Shown: positions 56,755 to 64,000 of the stretch, piece after piece
Numbering within the stretch: the first letter of the stretch is position 1
How the letters are laid out: each line of letters opens with the position of its first letter
From: Humibacillus sp.
GTDB taxonomy: Bacteria > Actinomycetota > Actinomycetes > Actinomycetales > Dermatophilaceae
Direction: 5' to 3'
Length of the DNA stretch: 64,000 nucleotides
Assembly (NCBI GenBank): GCA_030452985.1
Contig: JAKDLG010000003.1
Location: forward strand, 1-64,000
The notes under the pieces: generated by a model
Database searches by the model: none
Seen by the model: the letters and a program-made list of their open reading frames with translations, nothing else
What the model was told of the DNA's origin: nothing
Program-made: the position numbers and the translations under genes

Positions 56755-58449
56755 ATGACAACGAACTCGACCAAGGCTCCGATCGTCACCGGGTACCCAT
56801 CGACCATGGGTGACGACGTGCAGCTCAACACGACCACCCTCATCCGGCACGCGGCTCGCACCTATCCCGAGCGCGAGATCGTCTACCGGCTGCCCGACGG
56901 TGGCTGGGACCGCTACACCTACGGCGCCGCCTACGAGCGAATCATCCGCGGCGCCAACGCCCTACGCGGCATCGGGGTCGAGCCGGGGGCCCGGGTCGGC
57001 ATTCTCGACTGGAACAGCCGCCGCCACTTCGAGCTCTACTGGGCCATTCCCGGGCTTGCCGCCGTCATGGTGCAGCTCAACCTGCGCCTCGGCCCCGACG
57101 ACCTGTGCTTCGTCATCGACGACAGCGCCACCTCGGTCATCTGCGTCGACGAGAGCCTGCTCCCGCTCGCGGAGGCCGTCGCGCCACGACTGCCCGGAGT
57201 GCAGGCGTGGGTCATCATGAGCGACAAGCCGCTGTCAGAGATCACGACCAGCCTGCCGAACGTGCACCACTACGAAGACCTCGTCGCCGCGGCCAGCGCG
57301 CACATCACCTGGCCCGAGGTCGACGAACGCTCGGCCTACTCCGCCTGTTACACGACGGGCACGACCGGCCGGCCCAAGGGCGTCTACTACAGTCACCGCG
57401 CCATCGTGCTGCACTCCTACGCCATCGCGACGAACATCGGCATGGTGCTGGGCGACTGCACGATGCTCATCACCCCGATGTTCCACGGCCAGGCCTGGGG
57501 GCTGCCCCAGGCGGCGACCCTGATGGCCAACAAGATCGTGCTGCCGGGCCGGTACGTGGCCGAAGACACCATGCCGCTGACCGACGCGATCATCGCCGAG
57601 GGCGTCACCGTCACCAACGGAGCCCCGGTCATCTTCCTGCCGATGCTGCACTACCTCGAGACGCTCGAGCACAAGCCCGACCTCAGCCGGCTGCGCATGA
57701 TGTCGGGCGCGACCGAGCCGCCGCTGACGATGATGCGCGGGTTCCACGACCTGACCGGCGCCGAGGTCGTGCACGCCTATGGAGCCACCGAGACCACCCC
57801 GCTCGTGACGATGAACCGGTTCAAGCCCAGCGTGCTCGAGCGGCTGAGCGGCGACGAGCTGTTCGAGCTCAAGCGCAAGCAGGGCCTGCCGGTGTCGGGC
57901 GTCGACATCCGCCTCATCGACGGCCTGGGCAACGACGTGCAGCACGACGGGGTGAGCCAGGGCGAGATCTGCGTGCGCGGCCCGTGGGTGACCGCCAGCT
58001 ACCACAACATGCCTGACGACGACCTCGCCGGCCGGTTCCACGACGGCTACTGGCGCAGCGGCGACGTCGGCACCATCGACCCCGACGGCTACCTCAAGGT
58101 CACCGACCGGCTCAAAGACGTCATCAAGAGCGGCGGCGAGTGGATCTCGTCGATCGACATGGAGAACCTGCTGCTCAGCCACCCCGACATTGCCGAGGGC
58201 GCCGTCGTGGGCCTGGCCCACCCGAAGTGGCAGGAGCGCCCCTTCGTGCTGGTCGTGCCGAAGCCGGGCCGGGAGGTCACGCTGGAGGCCGTGCGCACCC
58301 ACCTGTCGAGCGCCTTCGCCGTGTGGCAGCTGCCCGACGCCATCGAGATCGTCACCGAGATCCCCCGCACCAGTGTCGGCAAGTTCGACAAGCGCCGCAT
58401 CCGCGCCGCGCACGCCGACATCTACGGCGGGGAGTCGAGCAGTGAGTGA
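56755..58449 (+). CDS. Fatty-acyl-CoA synthetase/ligase (AMP-binding)
   Basis: CYTTGTTGRPKGVYYSHRAIVLHSYA; GYWRSGDVGTIDPDGYLKVTDRLKDVIKSGGEWISSIDMENLL. Confidence 0.9.
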   Translation: MTTNSTKAPIVTGYPSTMGDDVQLNTTTLIRHAARTYPEREIVYRLPDGGWDRYTYGAAYERIIRGANALRGIGVEPGARVGILDWNSRRHFELYWAIPGLAAVMVQLNLRLGPDDLCFVIDDSATSVICVDESLLPLAEAVAPRLPGVQAWVIMSDKPLSEITTSLPNVHHYEDLVAAASAHITWPEVDERSAYSACYTTGTTGRPKGVYYSHRAIVLHSYAIATNIGMVLGDCTMLITPMFHGQAWGLPQAATLMANKIVLPGRYVAEDTMPLTDAIIAEGVTVTNGAPVIFLPMLHYLETLEHKPDLSRLRMMSGATEPPLTMMRGFHDLTGAEVVHAYGATETTPLVTMNRFKPSVLERLSGDELFELKRKQGLPVSGVDIRLIDGLGNDVQHDGVSQGEICVRGPWVTASYHNMPDDDLAGRFHDGYWRSGDVGTIDPDGYLKVTDRLKDVIKSGGEWISSIDMENLLLSHPDIAEGAVVGLAHPKWQERPFVLVVPKPGREVTLEAVRTHLSSAFAVWQLPDAIEIVTEIPRTSVGKFDKRRIRAAHADIYGGESSSE

Positions 58450-59217
58450 ACCCATCGTCACCGTCGAGCGCCACGGCGCCGCGGCCCTGCTCACGCTCGA
58501 CCGGCCGGCCGCCCTCAACGCGCTCAGCCGCGAGCTCGTCACGCAGCTCGCCGACCGGCTCGACGAGGCGGCCGCCGACTCCTCGGTGCGGGTGGTCGTG
58601 CTGACCGGGTCGGCCAAGGCGTTCTGCGCCGGGGCCGACATCGCCGAGATCGAGCACATGGCCGGCGCCTCGCCCCTCGACCGGATGCCGTTCGACCGGC
58701 TCTTCGACACCGTGGCCACCCTGTCGGTGCCGACCATCGCCGCCGTGCGCGGGCTGGCCTTCGGCGGTGGCTGCGAGCTGGTGCTCGCCTGCGACACGGC
58801 CGTGGCGGGCCGATCGGCCCGCTTCGCCGTGCCCGAGGTGAAGCTCGGGGTGATTCCCGGTGCCGGCGGCACCCAGCGGCTCGTGCACGCCATCGGCAAG
58901 GCGAAGGCGATGCGGATGCTGCTCACCGGGGCGCCCGTCGACGCGCAGTGGGCCTACGAGGCGGGCCTGGTCGCCGACCTCGTCGACGACGACGACGTAC
59001 TGCCCCGGGCCGTGGAGATCGCCACCCAGATCACGCCCAACGCCCCCGCGCCGTGGCGTACGCCGCTGACGCCGCCCGGCACGCACCCGAGGTGTCGCTG
59101 GCCCAGGGGCTGGCCCACGAACGGCGCAACTTTCTCTTGGCGCTCGCCACCGACGATGCCCGCGAGGGTGTCGCCGCCTTCACCGACCGCCGCGAACCGA
59201 CCTTCACCGGCAGATAG
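58442..59217 (+). pseudogene. Enoyl-CoA hydratase with single-base frameshift near 59048
   Basis: LTLDRPAALNALSRELV, GSAKAFCAGADIAEIEH, GGGCELVLACD in one frame; C-terminus AVAYAADAARHAPEVSLAQGLAHERRNFLLALATDDAREGVAAFTDRREPTFTGR in the next frame. Confidence 0.8.
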
Positions 59218-59227
59218 GACCACCCCC

Positions 59228-60379
59228 ATGATCTTGGACGACTACCGCTCACCCTGGATGACCGAAGACCTCGACGACCTGCAGCACCTGGCCAAGACCT
59301 TCATCGACAAGGAGGTCGCGCCGAACCAGGGCCGGTGGGCGCAGCAGCACATGGTCGACCGCGACTTCTGGCGCGCTGCCGGGTCGGTCGGGCTGCTGTG
59401 CCTCAGCATCCCCGAGGAGTACGGCGGCGGGGGCGGCACCTTCGCCCACGAGTCGGTCGTGGCCATCGAGCAGGGGCTGGCCGCCGACGACGCCTGGGCC
59501 AACACCGTGCACAGCACGATCGTGGCCCACTACGTCAACGCGTTCGGCACACACGAGCAGAAGCAGCGCTGGCTGCCCGGCATGGCGAGCGGCGACTTCG
59601 TCGGCGCCATCGCGATGACCGAGCCGTCGACCGGGTCAGACCTCCAGAAGATCCGCACTCGCGCCGTCAAGGATGGCGACCACTACGTCATCAACGGCTC
59701 GAAGACGTTCATCTCCAACGGAACCCACTGCGACCTGCTCATCATCGTGGCCCGCACCAGCGACGAGCCGGGCTCGAAGGGGCTGTCGCTCATCGTCGCC
59801 GAGACGAACGGCCTGGCGGGGTTCCAGCGAGGACGGGTGCTCGAGAAGATCGGCATGCACGGGCAGGACACCCGCGAGCTGGCCTTCGTCGACATGCGGG
59901 TGCCGGCCGCCAACCTGCTCGGCGTCGAGGGCGGCGGCTTCGTGCAGCTCATGCAGCAGCTGCCCCAGGAGCGGCTCATCATCGCGGTGGGCGCCGCCGC
60001 GGTGGCCGAGGCCGCGGTGCGGCACGCCATCGCCTACGCCAAGGAGCGCGAGGCCTTCGGCCAGGACCTGCTCTCGTTCCAGAACACCCGCTTCGTGCTC
60101 GCCGAGTGCGCGGCTGACGCGCTCGCCGCCCGCACCCTCGTCGACAGCCTCATCATCCGGCACATCGCCGGCGAGCTCGACGCTGCCGGAGCCTCGCTCG
60201 CGAAGTTCTGGTGCACCGACATCCAGACCAAGGTCGTCGACCGGTGCCTGCAGATCTTTGGCGGCTACGGCTACATGATGGAGTACCCCATCGCCCGGAT
60301 GTACGCGGCGGCCCGGGTGCAGAAGATCTACGGCGGCACGAACGAGATCATGAAGGAACTGGTGGCGAGATCCCTGTGA
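59228..60379 (+). CDS. Acyl-CoA dehydrogenase
   Basis: AIAMTEPSTGSDLQKIRTRA, RVQKIYGGTNEIMKELVARSL. Confidence 0.95.
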   Translation: MILDDYRSPWMTEDLDDLQHLAKTFIDKEVAPNQGRWAQQHMVDRDFWRAAGSVGLLCLSIPEEYGGGGGTFAHESVVAIEQGLAADDAWANTVHSTIVAHYVNAFGTHEQKQRWLPGMASGDFVGAIAMTEPSTGSDLQKIRTRAVKDGDHYVINGSKTFISNGTHCDLLIIVARTSDEPGSKGLSLIVAETNGLAGFQRGRVLEKIGMHGQDTRELAFVDMRVPAANLLGVEGGGFVQLMQQLPQERLIIAVGAAAVAEAAVRHAIAYAKEREAFGQDLLSFQNTRFVLAECAADALAARTLVDSLIIRHIAGELDAAGASLAKFWCTDIQTKVVDRCLQIFGGYGYMMEYPIARMYAAARVQKIYGGTNEIMKELVARSL

Positions 60380-60864
60380 GTGCGGCGAGCGCAGGCCAGG
60401 GCGCGGCGGCATCCGTGCGACTACCCGCTGAAGAGATGCCCTTCGACGAAGAGATCGTCTGCGGGTCGTATGCCGTGTCGGAGCAGGAGATCATCGAGTT
60501 CGGCACGCAGTGGGACCCGCAGTACTTCCACGTCGACCCTGAGGCTGCAGCGCACAGCACCTTCGGCGGCGTGATCGCGAGCGGCCTTCACACGACCTCG
60601 ATCTTTCAGCGGCTTGCCGTGCAGGCCATCTACACCCGCTACGACGTGATCGCGGGGCGAGAGATTCGCTCACTGCGCTTTCTGCGACCGGTGCGCGGGG
60701 GCGACGTGCTCACTGCCAGTGTTCTGCTGCACTCGGTCGAGCCGGCCCGTCGCGGCCGGTGCCTCGTCACCATCATGGGCACCCTGCGCAACCAGGAGGG
60801 TGTGCCGGTGCTCACCCTCGAGGTCGACTCCCTCGTGAGATCGCAAACCCTCTCCGATGGATAG
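60376..60864 (+). CDS. MaoC-like (R-specific) hydratase
   Basis: FGTQWDPQYFHVDPEAAAHSTFGGVIASGLHTTSI; GTG start overlapping upstream stop. Confidence 0.85.
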   Translation: MSAASAGQGAAASVRLPAEEMPFDEEIVCGSYAVSEQEIIEFGTQWDPQYFHVDPEAAAHSTFGGVIASGLHTTSIFQRLAVQAIYTRYDVIAGREIRSLRFLRPVRGGDVLTASVLLHSVEPARRGRCLVTIMGTLRNQEGVPVLTLEVDSLVRSQTLSDG

Positions 60865-60867
60865 CGA

Positions 60868-61400
60868 TCAAGAGTCGGGGATGGCCGCTTCGGCCTCGAA
60901 CCGGACGTCAGCAAGGTTGGTGAACATCTCGAGCGCATCAGCACCGTAGGCATCGAGTGTCACCTGTACGGCCGTATCGGCATCGACCCCAAGCACGGTC
61001 GCGATAGCAATGATGTCTGTGCGGTCACGTGCTCGTCCAGCGGCCAGCTTCATCGCGAGAAGGTGGTGCAAAGACGCGAGCTCGACCTTGAGGCCGGCTG
61101 TCTCTGGCGGGTCGAGGGCTCCCGTCGGCAGCGGCGGGACGAACGGGCGAGCGGCCCCGTTCAGCCAGTTGTCGGGCAAGCCCAGTTCGTGCGCCATCTC
61201 GGCCACGACCTGCGCTACCCGGTCGTCGCTCGAGATGGCGTCGATGTCTTGCGTTCGCCGACCCGAATCAGGAAGGCGCGCAGTGAGATCGCGGCTCCCC
61301 CGACCACGTAGACCGCGGCGGCCACGTCAGCGTCGGCCAGGCGGCGGCCCAGCTCATCGAGCAGCTCCCGGATCATGCCAGCATCGAGATCGAAGCTCAC
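60868..61400 (-). pseudogene. Nucleotidyltransferase-like protein (DUF6036-like), frameshifted near 61277
   Basis: N-part VSFDLDAGMIRELLDELGRRLADADVAAAVYVVGGAAISLRAF; other frame DSGRRTQDIDAISSDDRVAQVVAEMAHELGLPDNWLNGAARPFVPPLP...HHLLAMKLAAGRARDRTDIIAIATVLG. Confidence 0.65.
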
Positions 61401-61960
61401 GCGGTGACCAGCTCGCGAGTGTTGATCCTGATGCCGAACCGGGCGAGCCCCTCGTGCACCGGACGGTCGGCGCGCACAGGAAGCGGCTCCCAGGAGTCGT
61501 GCAGCGGGGTGGGGTCTGCAAGCCACCGTGGAACCGGACGACCCTGGTGCGTGTGGGTGCTGTCACGCAGCGTTACGTAGGTGAGCACCTTCCACGGTCC
61601 TGTGAGTCGACGAGCGGCAGAGCCTGTCGCCCAGATTGCCTGGCGTGCGGTGCTGCTCAGAGCCAAGGACTGGTCTCGACCCTGTAGGAGCAGCGTTAAC
61701 GCAGCGATGGGGTCGGTGTCGGCGTGCTCCGCCACGGCCTCCACCACGTCAGCAGCGCGCATCCACGTTCGTCGTGCCGCCTGGTCCGCGGCATCCTCAA
61801 GATCGAGCAACACCGTGGCGCTCGGGACGATACGGCCAGCGAGGTAGTCGCCGAGCCGCGAGGGGGTCTTGCCGATGGCGTAGGCCGCCTGGCTGCGGTT
61901 GAAGCCGGCCTCGTCTATCAGCGACTCGAGACGATTTCGAAGGCGGTCTGAGGTGCTCAT
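61397..61960 (-). CDS. HTH-domain protein, putative antitoxin/regulator of the nucleotidyltransferase module
   Basis: LIDEAGFNRSQAAYAIGKTPSRLGDYLAGRIVPSATVLLDLE; stop/start overlap with downstream gene. Confidence 0.65.
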   Translation of the reverse strand: MSTSDRLRNRLESLIDEAGFNRSQAAYAIGKTPSRLGDYLAGRIVPSATVLLDLEDAADQAARRTWMRAADVVEAVAEHADTDPIAALTLLLQGRDQSLALSSTARQAIWATGSAARRLTGPWKVLTYVTLRDSTHTHQGRPVPRWLADPTPLHDSWEPLPVRADRPVHEGLARFGIRINTRELVTA

Positions 61961-61961
61961 T

Positions 61962-61994
61962 CGTCAAATCTACCCGAATATGGGTATGTTGACG
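61962..61994. promoter_or_regulatory. Double inverted repeat operator at start of HTH gene
   Basis: CGTCAA-atc-TACCC-gaatat-GGGTA-tg-TTGACG. Confidence 0.6.
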
Positions 61995-62025
61995 CGGCTT
62001 CAGCACCCGACGCTCGTTGAGCACC

Positions 62026-62703
62026 TCAGCGCCTGGCCCACTGCGACTCGTGGTTCTCGGTGACGACATCCCACGCCGTGATCGGGCTGCGGCGGACGGT
62101 GTGGGCCAGCGTGACGAAGGCCGCCACGTAGAGCGCTCCCGCCACGACGGCGGCAATCGGTGAGATGGCGGCGCCGACGAACTCGAGCACGATGAACGCG
62201 GCCAGCGCCGGGGCCACCCAGCGCGGCCCCAGCCCCACTCGCCAGATGCCCGTCGTCATCACGATGAGCCCGAGCACCGTGCCGAGCAGGCCCAGGAGCG
62301 AGAAGATGCCCGCCGGGCTCGAGCTGAAGGCGTCCAGGACGGCGGCGTGGGTCGAACGGTGGGTCTGGTCGGCCGCCATCTGCACGGTCAGCAGAACACT
62401 GCCTCCGTGCACGGTGTGCCCGAAGGCGCCCAGCACCATCAGGGTCGCGCCCAGGTTGGACCTGACCGGCGCTTCCTGACGGAGCAGGTGGGCCAGGCCC
62501 AGGGCGGCGGGGATCATCGCCAGCTGGGCGAGCAGGTAGGCGATGGCCGCGAGCCAGGCCCGGCTTCCCGCGTCGGACATGGCCTCGAGCACTCCCGCAC
62601 CGGAGAAGGGCACCCCCAGACCCATGCTCACGGCCATCAGGATGGCCGTCAGGGCCAGCCCGGCGCTGGCAACCGTTCGTCGATAGGTGGCTGCGTTCTT
62701 CAT
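62026..62703 (-). CDS. Hypothetical integral membrane protein
   Basis: About 6-7 hydrophobic segments; no family recognised. Confidence 0.6.
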   Translation of the reverse strand: MKNAATYRRTVASAGLALTAILMAVSMGLGVPFSGAGVLEAMSDAGSRAWLAAIAYLLAQLAMIPAALGLAHLLRQEAPVRSNLGATLMVLGAFGHTVHGGSVLLTVQMAADQTHRSTHAAVLDAFSSSPAGIFSLLGLLGTVLGLIVMTTGIWRVGLGPRWVAPALAAFIVLEFVGAAISPIAAVVAGALYVAAFVTLAHTVRRSPITAWDVVTENHESQWARR

Positions 62704-62872
62704 GGCGATATCCCCTCTCACTCGGTCGCTCATCGACCGCTGACTCGAGGCTAGGAAGCCGAGTTCGTCGTCATCATCGGTCGGGAGGCTCGAGCACCGT
62801 CATCCTCGGGATGACAGCGGAGTCACCCTGAGAGGGAAGACAGTTCAGGGCGGAGCGCCTACGGTTCGGGTC

Positions 62873-64000
62873 ATGCACACCTTGCGCGGCGCGGACCAGC
62901 GTGTTGCTCTCGACGCCACGCTGGCGGTCGTCCTCGCCGCCCTCGGGGTAGCCGAGGTCGTGGTGCCCTTCACCACCGTGACCGGTAGCGGTTCAATGGG
63001 CCTGGCGCTGGGCCTGGTGCTGATCAGCTGCCTCCCGTTGGTGCTACGGGCGCGGTACCCGTTGCCGGTGCTGCTGCTCTGCACCGTTCCGTGGGCGGTG
63101 ACGACCTTCGTCACCGACGTGCCGGTGCTGCTCTGGGGCGGGCTGGTGCCGATGGCGCTCGCCACCTACTCGGTGGCCCGGCACGGTCGCGGCCGACACG
63201 CGCCGATCGGCTCGGCCGTCGCAGTCACAGCCCTGGGCCTCATGGCAATCGGCAACGAGGCCCTTCAGTCGTTCGGACAGCTGTTCTTCCCGGCCCTGGT
63301 GCTGCTCGCCGCCTGGGTCACCGGTCATTCGATCGAGCGCAAGCATCGTGTCGCCGTCTCGAGCATCGCCAGGGCCGACGGGGTGGAGGCGCGCAGCCGC
63401 GAGGACACCCTGCTGGCCATCGCGGAGGAGCGGTCGCGAATCGCCCGCGAGCTGCATGACGTGGTCGCCCACGCCGTCACGGCGATGGTGGTGCAGGCGG
63501 GCGCGGCCGCGCAGGTCGTCGAAGAGAATCCCGACTACGCCCGCGGCGCCCTCAACCAGATCAGGGACACCGGTGCCCACGCGCTCGATGAGATGCGCCG
63601 TGTCGTGAGCGCACTTCGGGAAACGGACGAGCAACCGTCGCTGGCCCCGCAGCCCGGAGTGGCAGACCTGCCGGCGCTGGTGGCCGCATCGGGCACGACC
63701 ACCACGCGGGTGCGCCTCGTCGTCGCAGGAAGCCCACCACCCGTGTCGGCGGGTCTGGGTCTGGCGGCCTACCGGATCGTTCAGGAGTCGCTCACCAACG
63801 CCCACCGGCATGCCGGGGCCACCGAGGTGGTCGTCTCGCTCGCTTACGAGCCCGAGGGGATGGTGATCGAGGTGCGCGACGACGGGGTGGGCCAGGCGGT
63901 GGGCACGTCGGTGGGCAGGTCGGGGCACGGGCTGATCGGGATGCGCGAGCGAGTGGCCGTGCACGGGGGCCGGATCGATTTCTCGTCGGGCGACGGCTTC
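62873..64000 (+). CDS. Two-component sensor histidine kinase (HisKA_3/NarL type), 3' truncated by window end
   Basis: ERSRIARELHDVVAHAVTAMVVQA, YRIVQESLTNAHRHAGATEVVV, GHGLIGMRERVAVHGG; missing from ORF track because no stop inside window. Confidence 0.9.
   Translation, partial: MHTLRGADQRVALDATLAVVLAALGVAEVVVPFTTVTGSGSMGLALGLVLISCLPLVLRARYPLPVLLLCTVPWAVTTFVTDVPVLLWGGLVPMALATYSVARHGRGRHAPIGSAVAVTALGLMAIGNEALQSFGQLFFPALVLLAAWVTGHSIERKHRVAVSSIARADGVEARSREDTLLAIAEERSRIARELHDVVAHAVTAMVVQAGAAAQVVEENPDYARGALNQIRDTGAHALDEMRRVVSALRETDEQPSLAPQPGVADLPALVAASGTTTTRVRLVVAGSPPPVSAGLGLAAYRIVQESLTNAHRHAGATEVVVSLAYEPEGMVIEVRDDGVGQAVGTSVGRSGHGLIGMRERVAVHGGRIDFSSGDGF

Overview
High-GC actinobacterial chromosomal segment with no rRNA, tRNA or CRISPR array recognised. 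Main content: (i) a minus-strand operon of solute-binding protein, two sugar ABC permeases and three Cys-type sulfatases (496-8016), with further sugar and sulfate genes elsewhere: GntR/LacI-type regulator + Gfo/Idh/MocA oxidoreductase + DUF2264; TIM-barrel sugar isomerase; fourth sulfatase; LacI regulator; DeoR + SIS sugar isomerase. (ii) Several autoregulated toxin-antitoxin modules, including two divergent VapBC pairs at 40452-41885 and an HTH/nucleotidyltransferase pair at 60868-61960. (iii) A TetR/ABC exporter cluster next to an MFS efflux gene. (iv) A lower-GC accessory island (about 45.1-50.6 kb) with IS30 and ISL3 transposase remnants, an orphan membrane/winged-helix-like protein and a translationally coupled AAA ATPase + DUF4435/TOPRIM-like pair on the minus strand, which I interpret as a PARIS-like (AriA/AriB) anti-phage system. 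(v) A TetR-controlled acyl-CoA catabolic operon (51.5-60.9 kb). Unusual items include a near-perfect 23-bp-arm snapback palindrome inside a sulfatase CDS, a SRPBCC-molybdopterin oxidoreductase fusion, a MerR-ClpN fusion, matching AAGCGCTT operators upstream of a sugar isomerase and a sulfatase, 20-bp-phased TetR-type operator repeats, and several broken or frameshifted genes (methyltransferase, coiled-coil protein, PPK2 remnant, enoyl-CoA hydratase, nucleotidyltransferase). Family names come from motif and sequence recognition by eye; no database search was run.
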